49,559 nt of DNA from a bacterium. GTDB taxonomy: Bacteria; SZUA-79; Acidulodesulfobacterales; Acidulodesulfobacteraceae. Under the pieces are notes generated by a model. The model saw nothing but the letters and a program-made list of their open reading frames with translations. It was not told the origin of the DNA and searched no databases. The stretch covers positions 1 to 49,559 of the forward strand of contig JAJZYP010000003.1 of NCBI GenBank assembly GCA_021798015.1. The letters run 5' to 3'. Below, piece by piece: positions 27,522-37,612 of the stretch; the stretch's first letter is position 1; each line of letters opens with the position of its first letter. Position numbers and translations under genes: made by a program.

Positions 27522-27779
27522 CTAATCCCACTTTTTATTCTTAATGAAAAATATGCAAAGGTCTTTCAAATTAATTACATTAAGTAATTTTACGCTAATA
27601 AGCGAGCATAATGCAGGAATATCGTTTAATAAAGAATCCTTGTCCGAAACTACCATTAAAACATCATCCTGTTTTAAAACCTTAAGTTTTTGGACGACCG
27701 CCCAAACGGGCGGCCCTCAGCAAAGCCCCCTGATATCAAGGCTGATGTTCCCATAATTTAAGTAAGATTTGTCCTCCAT
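27522..27779 (-). CDS. TusA-family selenoprotein (in-frame UGA read as Sec), 85 aa
   Basis: From ATG 27779 with RBS aaggag: MEDKSYLNYGNISLDIRGLC[U]GPPVWAVVQKLKVLKQDDVLMVVSDKDSLLNDIPALCSLISVKLLNVINLKDLCIFFIKNKKWD*. U (27717-27719) sits at the catalytic Cys of the TusA D-x-R-G-L-x-C-P-x-P motif; homology continues through DIPALC to the TAG stop. Confidence 0.87.
27689..27706 (-). promoter_or_regulatory. Putative bacterial SECIS hairpin
   Basis: Minus strand UUUGGGC-GGUC-GUCCAAA: 7-bp stem, 4-nt apical loop beginning with G, loop starts 17 nt after the UGA. Confidence 0.6.
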
Positions 27780-27805
27780 TTTTTCTCCTTAATTAATTTA
27801 GCCGC

Positions 27806-28240
27806 TCAAGCCGCTTTAAGGGCGGCATCTAAAATACCGTTGACAAAAGAAGGGGATTCATCATTCCCAAATTTTTTAGCTATTTCCACAGATTCGTTAA
27901 TAATAACATTTTTAGGTGTTTCAGGATGGAATAAAATCTCATAAATCGACAGCCTTAAAAGATTTCTGTCAACTCTTGACATCCTTTCTATCGACCAATT
28001 TTTCGATACCTTTTTAATAATGTTATCTATCTTTTCTAAATTAAGTAAAGTCCCTTGTGAAATATCGAAAAAAAAATCGTAAATCTGGGAGGTGTCTTTT
28101 TTAAAACCTTCTCTAACAAGGCTTTCGGAAGCAAATTCATTATAAAAACTGTTTATCCTTGTACTTAATCCCTTTATATCCCCGTCTGTTTCATATAAAA
28201 ACTGCAATGCCAGTTCCCTCGCCTTTCTTCTTTTTGTCAT
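27806..28240 (-). CDS. nusB: Transcription antitermination factor NusB
   Basis: RKARELALQFLYETDG...RVDRNLLRLSIYEILFHPETPKNVIINESVEIAKKFGNDESPSFVNGILDA. Confidence 0.95.
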   Translation of the reverse strand: MTKRRKARELALQFLYETDGDIKGLSTRINSFYNEFASESLVREGFKKDTSQIYDFFFDISQGTLLNLEKIDNIIKKVSKNWSIERMSRVDRNLLRLSIYEILFHPETPKNVIINESVEIAKKFGNDESPSFVNGILDAALKAA

Positions 28241-28292
28241 AAAATATTGTTTAAAACTGCGTTATAAAAACATATAAAGTAATTAACCGGAT

Positions 28293-28772
28293 TTAAGCCT
28301 TCTTAATCTTACCGTAAAGGCTTGCCATTTCGACAGCGGACATTGCGGCATCAAAACCCTTGTTTCCCATTTTTGCTCCGGCACGTGATATTGCCTGTTC
28401 GATAGATTCTGCTGTTATAATTCCATAGCTTACAGGAACACTGGAATTAACCGAAAGCTCAGATAACATTTTGGTAACCTGAGAAGATAAAAGGTCAAAA
28501 TGGTTAGTCTCTCCTCTTATAAGGGTGCCAAGACAAATTATTGCATCAAATCTTTTAGTATCGACCAACTTTTTAACTGCCATAGGAAGCTCAAACGCCC
28601 CTGGAACCTTGACAACGGTAATACCCCCTTCATCTGCGCCTGCTCTTTTCAAGTAATCCAGCGCACCGTCCAAAAGCTTACTGTTGACAAATTCGTTAAA
28701 CCTGGACATAACAATACCAAATTTAAATCCTGCAGCCTTAAGCTCACCTTCTATCAAATTAAAATTGCGCAT
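28293..28772 (-). CDS. ribH: 6,7-dimethyl-8-ribityllumazine synthase
   Basis: FGIVMSRFNEFVNSKLLDGAL, VKVPGAFELPMAVKKL, ICLGTLIRGETNHFD, GNKGFDAAMSAVEMASL. Confidence 0.96.
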   Translation of the reverse strand: MRNFNLIEGELKAAGFKFGIVMSRFNEFVNSKLLDGALDYLKRAGADEGGITVVKVPGAFELPMAVKKLVDTKRFDAIICLGTLIRGETNHFDLLSSQVTKMLSELSVNSSVPVSYGIITAESIEQAISRAGAKMGNKGFDAAMSAVEMASLYGKIKKA

Positions 28773-28812
28773 CTCATACCCCTATGATTTAATTTTATTG
28801 AATTTTATTTTA

Positions 28813-30030
28813 CTACTTTATTTTTAACAAATGGCCCAGTTTTTCTTTTTTTGTTTTTAAATAATGCTTGTTGATTTCATTTGGGCATATTTCTATCGGA
28901 ACTCTACCCTCCACGCTCAGTCCATACCCCTCAAGCCCGATTATTTTTTTTGGATTGTTAGTCATAAGCCTCATTTTCCCCACACCTAAATCCACCAATA
29001 TTTGCGCCCCTACCCCGTATTCCCTTAAATCCGCTTTAAATCCCAATTTTGCATTTGCTTCAACCGTATCATACCCTTCATCCTGAAGGTTATATGCCAT
29101 TAATTTATTAACAAGACCAATACCTCTGCCCTCCTGCATTAAATAGAGTATAACTCCTTTTCCTTCTTTATCTATCATCTTCATTGCGGTTTTTAACTGG
29201 TCGCCGCAATCGCACCTTTTGGAGCCGAATATATCGCCTGTCAGGCATTGGGAGTGAACCCTTACAAGAATAGGTTCGTCCCGTTTAATGTCTCCTTTTA
29301 CAAGGGCAATATGTTCCTTAAAATCAATGTTATTAGAATATACTATAATTTTAAATTCTCCCGCAAAGTGTGTCGGAATTATGGATTCAACGAGTCTTTT
29401 AACATGCTTTTCATGCTTAAGCCTATAGTTTATTAAGTCTTTAATTGTCAGTATTTTTATATTAAATTTTTTTGAAAACTCCACCAAATCAGGCATCCGT
29501 GCCATAGTCCCATCGTCTTTCATTATTTCACATATAACTCCATAGGGTTTTAATCCGCCGATACGGGCTATATCGATTGAGCCCTCTGTTTGACCGGTTC
29601 TTGTTAAGACCCCTCCATTTTTGCCTCTTAAAGGAAAAATATGACCTGGTCTAACCAAATCAGCTGGTTTTGCGTCATCTTTTATCGCAGTTAATATTGT
29701 TTTTGCTCTGTCATGAGCGGAAATACCCGTTGTAACACCTTCCTTTGCCTCTATTGACACAGTAAACGCAGTGCTAAATTTAGACTCATTATTGATAACC
29801 ATCGGCGACAGATCTAAACTATCGGCCTTTTCCTCGGTTAATGTCAAACAAATCAATCCCCTTGCATGTTTTGTCATAAAATTTATTATTTCGGGGGTAA
29901 CATGCTCGGCTGCCACAACCAAATCCCCTTCGTTTTCTCTATCTTCGTCATCGACAAGTATAATCATCTTCCCGACTTTTATATCCTGCGCTGCTTCTTC
30001 AACTGTAGCTAAATTCATAAAGTTTTTCAC
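28813..30030 (-). CDS. ribBA: Bifunctional DHBP synthase / GTP cyclohydrolase II
   Basis: [82 protein letters not shown]. Confidence 0.96.
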   Translation of the reverse strand: MKNFMNLATVEEAAQDIKVGKMIILVDDEDRENEGDLVVAAEHVTPEIINFMTKHARGLICLTLTEEKADSLDLSPMVINNESKFSTAFTVSIEAKEGVTTGISAHDRAKTILTAIKDDAKPADLVRPGHIFPLRGKNGGVLTRTGQTEGSIDIARIGGLKPYGVICEIMKDDGTMARMPDLVEFSKKFNIKILTIKDLINYRLKHEKHVKRLVESIIPTHFAGEFKIIVYSNNIDFKEHIALVKGDIKRDEPILVRVHSQCLTGDIFGSKRCDCGDQLKTAMKMIDKEGKGVILYLMQEGRGIGLVNKLMAYNLQDEGYDTVEANAKLGFKADLREYGVGAQILVDLGVGKMRLMTNNPKKIIGLEGYGLSVEGRVPIEICPNEINKHYLKTKKEKLGHLLKIK

Positions 30031-30080
30031 CTCTTTATATATAAATATATAATTATATCAAAATGCTCAATTATAAATAA

Positions 30081-30755
30081 CTATAAATAACCATTTTCGG
30101 ACAAAAATTCATAAGTTAAGCCGTCTTTAATACTTTTACTTGGATTAAAGGGCTGTTTAAAAATGTCATCTACTCTTTTTACTATTGTTTTTTCTAAAAT
30201 ATCCGATTCAAGATTAACATAATCTCCGATCCCTTTAAAACTCAAATTTGTTTCATTATGTGTCAAAGGTATTATACTTACAAAGAAAACATCATTTTTA
30301 AATTCATTAATAGTCAAACTAATCCCGTCGATAGCAATAGAACCCTTTTTTATTAAATATTTTTTAATGTCGTCATTTATTGTATTAAAAATTTTAATCC
30401 CCAGAACAAAAGAGTTTTCAACAGGCTTTTTAAGAACAATTTTACCGATGCCGTCGATATGCCCCAATACAAAATGACCGGAAATGTCGGAGTTTGCCGA
30501 GAGGGCGGGCTCAATGTTGACTTTTTCGCCTATTTTTAAATATCTTAAAGTGGATGAAAGATAAGTTTCAGGTGTAAAATTAAAGAAGAGTTCCTGAGAA
30601 TTAATTTTCCTGACCGTCAGACATAAACCGTTTACGGCTATACTTTGCCCTACATAAGCGTTTTTTCTCGTTATAGGGGCAATTATTGACAAAATGCCTT
30701 TATTTATCGATCTAACAAGCCCCTTTTCTTTTATAATTCCGCTAAACATATGCAA
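30081..30755 (-). CDS. ribE: Riboflavin synthase
   Basis: MFSGIIKEKGLV, SIAVNGLCLTV, SGHFVLGHIDGIGKI, SIAIDGISLTINEF. Confidence 0.94.
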   Translation of the reverse strand: MHMFSGIIKEKGLVRSINKGILSIIAPITRKNAYVGQSIAVNGLCLTVRKINSQELFFNFTPETYLSSTLRYLKIGEKVNIEPALSANSDISGHFVLGHIDGIGKIVLKKPVENSFVLGIKIFNTINDDIKKYLIKKGSIAIDGISLTINEFKNDVFFVSIIPLTHNETNLSFKGIGDYVNLESDILEKTIVKRVDDIFKQPFNPSKSIKDGLTYEFLSENGYL

Positions 30756-30773
30756 TCAAAACTCATATTTAAT

Positions 30774-31922
30774 TTATTCATCTTTTGGATAATATGTCAA
30801 AAAAATTTCATTGCCTATCTTTTTCGAACCTAAATCGTAAAATTTTAGCATATTTTTATTTTTTAAATCTAAAGTTTCAAACAGGCCCACAGCGTCTTTG
30901 TTTCCAAAAATATAAGGGGTAATATTAAATATTAACTTATCATAAAACTTTTCACCAATTAAAGAACTGAAAAGATTTGGTCCTGCTTCCGCCAGTATGC
31001 TTGTTATTTTAAGTTCGGCACATACCTTAAATATCTCTTTTAAGTTTAAGAATCTTTCACCTTTACTATTATAATACACATCCTTTATAATTGCACCTTT
31101 TTCTTCTAAGAGCATCTTTTTTTTACTCTTTTCATTATTATAATCCTTAGCCGTAAATATTAATACGGTTCCATGAGTTTCGAAAACTTTTGATCTTAAA
31201 GGTATAGATAAATCCGTGTCCAAAATTATTTTGGCATACCTTTTATTTAAAAATTTATCTTTTATATTCCTGTCGTTTATTCGGGCATCTAACATCGGAT
31301 CATCACTTATTACCGTTTTTGCCGAAACCATTATGGAATCATTGATTAATCGTAAATAATGCGTATATTCTAAAGATTTTTTTGAGGAAATATATGACTT
31401 TTCTTTAATATTTCTGTAACCAATTTTACCATTGAGGGTTATTGCCTCTTTAATTGTTATAAAAGGAAACCCACTTGTTATATATTTAAAAAATACCTCA
31501 TTAAGTTTTTTAGCTTTATTCTCAAAAATTCCGTAAGCTACTTCAATACCGTTATTTTGCAAATAATCAAACCCTTTTCCGGATACTAACGGGTTTGGGT
31601 CTTTCATAGCCGCCACCACCCTCTTAATTCCATACTCTTTAATGGCATAAATACAGGGAGGGGTTTTGCCAAAATGACTGCAAGGCTCTAAACTTACATA
31701 AATGGTGGCGCCTTTTGCCCTTGAACCTGCCTTTTTTAAAGCTGTTATCTCGGCATGGGGTAAACCGGCTTTCTCGTGATAGCCATCCCCGATCACCAAT
31801 CCGTCTTTAACAACAATCGCTCCTACCATGGGATTAGGGGAAGTAAAACCTTCCGCCTTTTTTGCAAGATTAAGGGTTTGGGATATAAAATATTCATCGA
31901 TGTCTTTGTTTTTGTTATTCAT
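30774..31922 (-). CDS. ribD: Bifunctional riboflavin deaminase/reductase
   Basis: SPNPMVGAIVVKDG, HAEITALKKAG, YVSLEPCSHFGKTPPCIYAI, MKDPNPLVSGKG. Confidence 0.95.
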   Translation of the reverse strand: MNNKNKDIDEYFISQTLNLAKKAEGFTSPNPMVGAIVVKDGLVIGDGYHEKAGLPHAEITALKKAGSRAKGATIYVSLEPCSHFGKTPPCIYAIKEYGIKRVVAAMKDPNPLVSGKGFDYLQNNGIEVAYGIFENKAKKLNEVFFKYITSGFPFITIKEAITLNGKIGYRNIKEKSYISSKKSLEYTHYLRLINDSIMVSAKTVISDDPMLDARINDRNIKDKFLNKRYAKIILDTDLSIPLRSKVFETHGTVLIFTAKDYNNEKSKKKMLLEEKGAIIKDVYYNSKGERFLNLKEIFKVCAELKITSILAEAGPNLFSSLIGEKFYDKLIFNITPYIFGNKDAVGLFETLDLKNKNMLKFYDLGSKKIGNEIFLTYYPKDE

Positions 31923-31950
31923 TTATTCATAAAATTTAAAAGGAAGGATG

Positions 31951-32409
31951 TTAAGACTGCTTTTTAATAAGTTCGGAAACATTTTCATAAAGTTCGTTTA
32001 TGTCTTTAAAGGAGAGATAGACGGAAGCAAAACGGACATAACTTATTGCGTCAAGGCTTTTTAATTTGTTAAGAACAAACTTTCCTATGTCCTCGCTTTT
32101 TACTTCCTTTAAATTTGTTTCTTCAATCCATCTTTCGACAGATTGAGCTATTTCTTCAATACTCTGGTATGAAACGGGTCTTTTTTCACACGCCTTTATA
32201 AGTCCGCTTAATATTTTTTGCCTATCAAATGATTCCCTTCGCCCATCCTTTTTAATTATAAGAGGAGATGAAATGATAATCGTTTCCAAAGTAGAAAATC
32301 TTTTTCCGCAGACATTGCATTGCCTTTTTCGTCTTGTCAACCTTCCATCTTTTGATACTCTTGAATCAACAACTTTATCATCATCATTTAAACAGAAAGG
32401 GCATTTCAT
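31951..32409 (-). CDS. nrdR: Transcriptional repressor NrdR
   Basis: MKCPFCLNDDDKVVDSRVSKDGRLTRRKRQCNVCGKRFSTLE; start taken at the canonical MKCPFC rather than the longer ORF start 32499. Confidence 0.95.
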   Translation of the reverse strand: MKCPFCLNDDDKVVDSRVSKDGRLTRRKRQCNVCGKRFSTLETIIISSPLIIKKDGRRESFDRQKILSGLIKACEKRPVSYQSIEEIAQSVERWIEETNLKEVKSEDIGKFVLNKLKSLDAISYVRFASVYLSFKDINELYENVSELIKKQS

Positions 32410-32431
32410 ATATCCAAAATTAATAAAAATT

Positions 32432-33670
32432 TCAATAAAGCGGAAATTTATCGCACAAAAGCCGAACCTCTTTTTCCACATTTTCTTTGATAGATTCATT
32501 GTTAAGATTATGCAAAACTTCCGATATGAGCTCTCCTATTTTCACCATCTCACCCTCTTTCATGCCCCTCGTGGTTACAGCCGGCGTTCCGATTCTTATT
32601 CCGCTGGTTACAAACGGGGACCTTTCGTCGAATGGAACCTTGTTTTTGTTGACAGTAATACCGACCTTGTCTAAAAGGGCTTCGGCTTGTTTACCCGTCA
32701 TTTCGGATTTTCTAAAATCAACAAGCATAAGATGATTGTCTGTACCGCCCGATATCAATTTAAACCCATTGTTTATAAGGGTATCCGCAAGGGCAGCAGC
32801 ATTGAAAACCACCTGTCTTTGATAATCTTTAAACTCCTCCGTTAGAGCCTCTTTAAAAGCAACAGCCTTTGCGGCTATTATATGTTCGAGCGGTCCTCCC
32901 TGAATTCCAGGAAATATTGCAGAATTTAATTCCTTTTCATATTTAGCCTTTGCCAAGATAACCCCACCCCTGGGACCCCTAAGTGTTTTATGGGTTGTGG
33001 TGGTGATAAAATCCGCATAGGGGATCGGACTTGGATGGAGACCTGCCGCAACTAAACCGGCTATATGCGCCATATCGACCATAAGATAACACCCGACCTC
33101 ATCTGCAATATCCCTGAATTTTTTAAAATCTATAATTCTTGAATAGGCGCTTGCCCCTGCTATTATCATTTTGGGTTTATTATTCAAGGCTATTTTTCTC
33201 AATTCATCATAATCTATTGTCTCGGTAGCTTTATGAACGCCATACGGAATAACATTGAAATATTTTCCGGAAAAATTTACGGGGCTTCCATGGGTTAGAT
33301 GCCCGCCATGCGATAAATCCATACCCAAAACAGTATCGCCCGGCTTTAAAAATGCGTAAAAAATAGCCATATTTGCCTGAGAGCCGGAATGAGGCTGAAC
33401 ATTGGCATATTCAGCTTTAAATATCTCTTTGATTCTATCTAATGCTATCTGCTCGATGTTATCTATATAATTACACCCGCCATAATACCTTTTTTTTGGA
33501 TATCCTTCGGCATATTTGTTGGTTAAAACAGAACCTTGCGCTTCCATTACGGCTTTTGAAACAAAATTTTCGGAAGCTATAAGCTCTATGGACTGCCTCT
33601 GTCTATTAAGTTCTTTACCTATAAATTCATAAACCTCGTTGTCAAATTCCTTTAAATCTTTAAAATTCAA
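32432..33670 (-). CDS. glyA: Serine hydroxymethyltransferase
   Basis: [57 protein letters not shown]. Confidence 0.97.
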   Translation of the reverse strand: MNFKDLKEFDNEVYEFIGKELNRQRQSIELIASENFVSKAVMEAQGSVLTNKYAEGYPKKRYYGGCNYIDNIEQIALDRIKEIFKAEYANVQPHSGSQANMAIFYAFLKPGDTVLGMDLSHGGHLTHGSPVNFSGKYFNVIPYGVHKATETIDYDELRKIALNNKPKMIIAGASAYSRIIDFKKFRDIADEVGCYLMVDMAHIAGLVAAGLHPSPIPYADFITTTTHKTLRGPRGGVILAKAKYEKELNSAIFPGIQGGPLEHIIAAKAVAFKEALTEEFKDYQRQVVFNAAALADTLINNGFKLISGGTDNHLMLVDFRKSEMTGKQAEALLDKVGITVNKNKVPFDERSPFVTSGIRIGTPAVTTRGMKEGEMVKIGELISEVLHNLNNESIKENVEKEVRLLCDKFPLY

Positions 33671-33768
33671 TTTATTTCACCTGAAAATTAAATTTAATTT
33701 TATTTAAATTTTACAAATTTTTTTTATAAATTTTTATATTTTACATTTATATCCTGTTTATTATATCT

Positions 33769-34218
33769 TCAATCTTTTAATTTTTCCATAGAGGTAATCT
33801 TAGAAATTCTATTTTCATGCCTTCCGCCTTCGTACATGGATGACATAAATTTATCGATATATCTTATTGCCTCTGTGGGCGTGGTTGTCCTGCCGCCCAG
33901 GGTTAAGACATTGGCATTATTATGCTTCTTTGCAACCTCCGCCGTATATTCATCATAAGCCAGAGCCGCCCTGATTCCGTTTATTTTATTTGCGGCTATT
34001 TCCATTCCAATACCCGTTCCGCAAACGAGAATACCGAAAGAATTCTTATCGTCGTCCGCCTTTACTTTTTCGGCTACCTTAAGGGCGTAATCGGGATAAT
34101 CCACGCTCTTTAACGAATCCGTTCCCATATCAAGATAATTTATACCTTTCTCTTTAAGATAATTTTTTATAGACTCTTTTAATTCAAAACCGGCATGATC
34201 AGACCCTAAGAATATCAT
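33769..34218 (-). CDS. rpiB: Ribose-5-phosphate isomerase B
   Basis: IFLGSDHAGFELKESIKNYL, DYPDYALKVAE, LVCGTGIGMEIAANK, NNANVLTLGGR. Confidence 0.95.
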   Translation of the reverse strand: MIFLGSDHAGFELKESIKNYLKEKGINYLDMGTDSLKSVDYPDYALKVAEKVKADDDKNSFGILVCGTGIGMEIAANKINGIRAALAYDEYTAEVAKKHNNANVLTLGGRTTTPTEAIRYIDKFMSSMYEGGRHENRISKITSMEKLKD

Positions 34219-34226
34219 TTATAATA

Positions 34227-35483
34227 TTATTCCTCCCATTTTTTAAAAACTAATGTGGCATTTGTCCCGCCAAATCCAAAAGAATTTGATATCGCATATC
34301 GTACATCGGCCTTTTGCATTACATTGGGAACATAATCCAAATCGCACTCTTCGCCGGGTTCATCTAAATTTATCGTAGGGGGTATTATCCCCGTACTGAC
34401 AGTTAATGCAGTGGCAACCGCTTCTATTCCGCCGGCCGCTCCAAGCGCATGCCCTATCATGGATTTAATGGAACTAATTTTTAACTCCTTAGTTTTATCC
34501 TTAAAAAGCTGCTTTATGGCCTTAGTTTCGTTTAAATCGTTATAATAAGTGGATGTCCCATGGGCGTTTACATAATCTATATTATCGGGGGTTAACCCTG
34601 CGTCCTCTATGGCATTTTTCATACTGTAGTATGCGCCTTCGGCGTTTGGGTCGGGGGTGGAAAGATGATAAGCATCCGAAGAAACGCCGTATCCCACAAT
34701 TTCGGCGATTATTTTTGCGCCCCTTTTTAACGCGCCGCTTAACTCCTCGAGGATAACGATACCCGCCCCCTCGCTTACGACAAAACCGTCCCTATTTTTA
34801 TCGAACGGCCTCGAAGCCTTTGCCGGTTCGTCGTTTCTTGTGGAAAGCGCCTTCATCGCGTTAAAGCCCGAAATACAAAGCGGGGTAATCGTGGATTCGG
34901 CGCCGCCCGCTATCATCGCGTCGGCGTCTCCCCTTGCTATTATTTTGTACGCGTCTCCAATGGAATTGGTGCCTGTGGAACAGGCAGATACGGTACTGGC
35001 GTTAGGGCCTTTAGCTCCCGTCATTATTGAAATCTGGCCCGGCGCCAGATTTATTAAAAGCATCGGGATAAAAAACGGCGAAATTTTTTTAGGTCCTCCT
35101 TCCAAAAGCAGTGTGTGATACTTTTCTATGGTCATAAGTCCGCCGATGCCGGCGCCAATCCATACGCCGACCCTGTGAGCATTTTCCTTCGTAATCCCAA
35201 GTCCAGACATATCAACGGCCATTTTGGAACAGGCATAAGCGTAATGAATAAATTGGTCCATTTTTTTAACTTCTTTTTTGTCGATAAATCTCTCGGGATT
35301 AAACCCTTTTACCTCGCCGGCTATCTTAGTCGCGTAGCTTTCCGTATCAAAGCGGGTAATTAAACCGATGCCGCTTTCCCCTTTTATCATCTTATTCCAG
35401 GATGATTCAAGATCGTTGCCGAGCGCGGTAATCATGGAAAGTCCCGTAATAACGACTCTTCTATCGCAATTAACTGTTCTCAT
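34227..35483 (-). CDS. fabF: Beta-ketoacyl-ACP synthase II
   Basis: RRVVITGLSMITALG, STVSACSTGTNSIGDAY, VNAHGTSTYYNDLNET, SIKSMIGHALGAAGGIEA, NSFGFGGTNATLVF. Confidence 0.96.
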   Translation of the reverse strand: MRTVNCDRRVVITGLSMITALGNDLESSWNKMIKGESGIGLITRFDTESYATKIAGEVKGFNPERFIDKKEVKKMDQFIHYAYACSKMAVDMSGLGITKENAHRVGVWIGAGIGGLMTIEKYHTLLLEGGPKKISPFFIPMLLINLAPGQISIMTGAKGPNASTVSACSTGTNSIGDAYKIIARGDADAMIAGGAESTITPLCISGFNAMKALSTRNDEPAKASRPFDKNRDGFVVSEGAGIVILEELSGALKRGAKIIAEIVGYGVSSDAYHLSTPDPNAEGAYYSMKNAIEDAGLTPDNIDYVNAHGTSTYYNDLNETKAIKQLFKDKTKELKISSIKSMIGHALGAAGGIEAVATALTVSTGIIPPTINLDEPGEECDLDYVPNVMQKADVRYAISNSFGFGGTNATLVFKKWEE

Positions 35484-35536
35484 AGTAAATCCGTTATAAA
35501 TCTTTATTTTGATGGTTTTAATAATAAAGATGCAAA

Positions 35537-35770
35537 TTATTTTGTATGCTCATCGATATATGAAACTGCATCCTGAACCGTTTTAATCTTTTCGGCATCT
35601 TCATCGGATATCTCTATCCCGAACTCCTCTTCAAAAGCCATAACCAATTCTACGGTGTCCAAAGAATCCGCACCAAGGTCTTCGACAAATGAAGCCTCGT
35701 TAGTAACCTCATCGGGAGTAACCCCGAGCTGCTCGACGATTATTTCTTTAACCTTTTTTTCCACTGACAT
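35537..35770 (-). CDS. acpP: Acyl carrier protein
   Basis: [38 protein letters not shown]. Confidence 0.97.
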   Translation of the reverse strand: MSVEKKVKEIIVEQLGVTPDEVTNEASFVEDLGADSLDTVELVMAFEEEFGIEISDEDAEKIKTVQDAVSYIDEHTK

Positions 35771-35839
35771 TTACTTTTTCACCCCCTCCTTGTTAATTAA
35801 TTTAAATTCATAAAATTAATTAATATTTTTATTATTAAA

Positions 35840-36595
35840 TTACTGCATAAACATTCCGCCGTTTACATTAATAACGGCACCCGTGATATAATTCGATAAA
35901 ATAGACGATAAAAAAAGCACCGCATTCGAAACATCGGTTGGGTCGCCGATGCGGCTTAACGGGATTGTCTTTTTTATCCCGTCTTTTATATCCTCAGGTA
36001 ATTTATCGGTCATAGACGACTTTATAAAACCGGGAGCGACGGCATTTGCAATTATGCCCCTGGCGGCATATTCCTTAGCAATAGATTTAGTAAAGGCAAT
36101 AATTCCCGCCTTGGCTGCCGCGTAATTTGCCTGACCCGCGTTGCCGGTTTCGCCGATTACGGATGTTATATTAATTACCCTGCCGCTTTTAGCTTTTACC
36201 ATATATTTCAACACATTTTTCGTAACATAAAACAGTCCGTTTAAATTGACATCAAGCACATCGAGCCAGTCTTCATCGCTCATCCTTATAAGCAGAGAAT
36301 CCTTAACAATGCCGGCGTTATTGACAAGAATGTCTATTTTTGACTCCTTTGCTTCTATTTTCCGTATAATATCCGTTACCTCTTGAGAATTTTTTATATC
36401 GAGCTCGTAGAAGTCGAATTCATCCGAAATTTCTTTAAGTTCATTCCGAATATCTAAAAATTTGTTATAAGTCTTGCCCAGAATTATAACTCTTGCTCCT
36501 GCAGAAAGTTGAGTTTTGACAATGGACAACCCGATTCCCGCATATCCTCCCGTAACAATCGTTACCTTACCGCTTAAATCGATACAATAAGACAT
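35840..36595 (-). CDS. fabG: 3-oxoacyl-ACP reductase
   Basis: SDR: VTGGYAGIGLSIV, LVNNAGIVKDSLLIRMSDEDW, SSxxG-like NITSVIGETGNAGQANYAAAKAG. Confidence 0.94.
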   Translation of the reverse strand: MSYCIDLSGKVTIVTGGYAGIGLSIVKTQLSAGARVIILGKTYNKFLDIRNELKEISDEFDFYELDIKNSQEVTDIIRKIEAKESKIDILVNNAGIVKDSLLIRMSDEDWLDVLDVNLNGLFYVTKNVLKYMVKAKSGRVINITSVIGETGNAGQANYAAAKAGIIAFTKSIAKEYAARGIIANAVAPGFIKSSMTDKLPEDIKDGIKKTIPLSRIGDPTDVSNAVLFLSSILSNYITGAVINVNGGMFMQ

Positions 36596-36640
36596 AAATT
36601 ATAATTAACTTACAGATAAAATACCGGTTTAGATTTCCCG

Positions 36641-37612
36641 TTAGTTATTAACAAGTAAAAATTTTTCCAATTCTTTTAATGTCGCAACGGAATTAATAGA
36701 TAAAGAATTGACCCCTTTATCTATCCTTTTTATTAAAGAACTTAAAACATTTGAAGGTCCGATTTCAATAAAGGTGGAAACATTAAATATTTTCTTCATA
36801 TTCAAAACGGACTCGCTCCATCTCACGGGAGAAGTTATCTGTTCCAAAAGAAGCCTGATAACATCGGTTTTTTTAGAATAATTTAAAGAGTCGGCATTTG
36901 AAAATATTTCGCAATGGGCATCAGAAAACCAGTCTTCTTTAAAATAGGCTGACAAATTACCCTTTGCCTCTTCCATAAACGGCGTATGAAACGGGGCGCT
37001 GACCGGCAATATAACAGTCTTTTTGGCTCCCCGTTCTTTAAGAACGGCGCATGCCTCGTCCACAGAAGAGGATTCCCCCGATATAACGGTTTGAACGGGC
37101 GAATTAAAATTCGCTATAAATACCTTGTCCTTATTATCCGAACCGTTTATCTTATTGATTACCGATTTTATAATATCCTCGTCAAGTCCAATTATTGCCG
37201 CCATCCTGCCAAAACCCGCGGGACACGCATTTTGCATAAAAACCCCTCTTTTTTTTGTGATTAAAAGGGCATGCAAAAAATCCAAAGAACCTGCAAAAAC
37301 ATTGGCGCTGTACTCGCCGAGACTATGGCCGGAAACGCAAACAGGATTAAGACCCGTTTCTTTTTGCATTGCTTTAAGTATGGCTGTGCTCACGGTTAAA
37401 ATGGCCGGCTGGGTATTTTCGGTTAAATTAAGCAGCCTTTCATCATCCCCAAAAATTAGCTTTTTCATATCCATGCCTAAGATATCCGAAGACTCTTCTA
37501 AGACAAGCCTTGCTTCGTTAAAATTTTCAAAAATATCCTTTCCCATGCCCGTATGCTGTGACCCCTGTCCGGGAAAGACAAATGCAATATTTGGGTTTGC
37601 TCTTTTTTCCAT
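36641..37612 (-). CDS. fabD: Malonyl-CoA-ACP transacylase
   Basis: IAFVFPGQGSQHTGMGKD, VSGHSLGEYSANVFAGSL, PVSAPFHTPFMEEA. Confidence 0.95.
   Translation of the reverse strand: MEKRANPNIAFVFPGQGSQHTGMGKDIFENFNEARLVLEESSDILGMDMKKLIFGDDERLLNLTENTQPAILTVSTAILKAMQKETGLNPVCVSGHSLGEYSANVFAGSLDFLHALLITKKRGVFMQNACPAGFGRMAAIIGLDEDIIKSVINKINGSDNKDKVFIANFNSPVQTVISGESSSVDEACAVLKERGAKKTVILPVSAPFHTPFMEEAKGNLSAYFKEDWFSDAHCEIFSNADSLNYSKKTDVIRLLLEQITSPVRWSESVLNMKKIFNVSTFIEIGPSNVLSSLIKRIDKGVNSLSINSVATLKELEKFLLVNN

Noticed and set aside
27544-27756. Plus-strand 70-aa ORF
   Set aside because: Antisense to the TusA-like selenoprotein; the minus-strand frame has an RBS and family motifs, this one has none.
31922-32430. 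FMN riboswitch upstream of ribD
   Set aside because: The gap between nrdR and ribD is only ~28 bp and shows no RFN-like sequence.
32273-32735. Plus-strand ORFs over nrdR/glyA
   Set aside because: Antisense to well-supported conserved genes, no motif or RBS.
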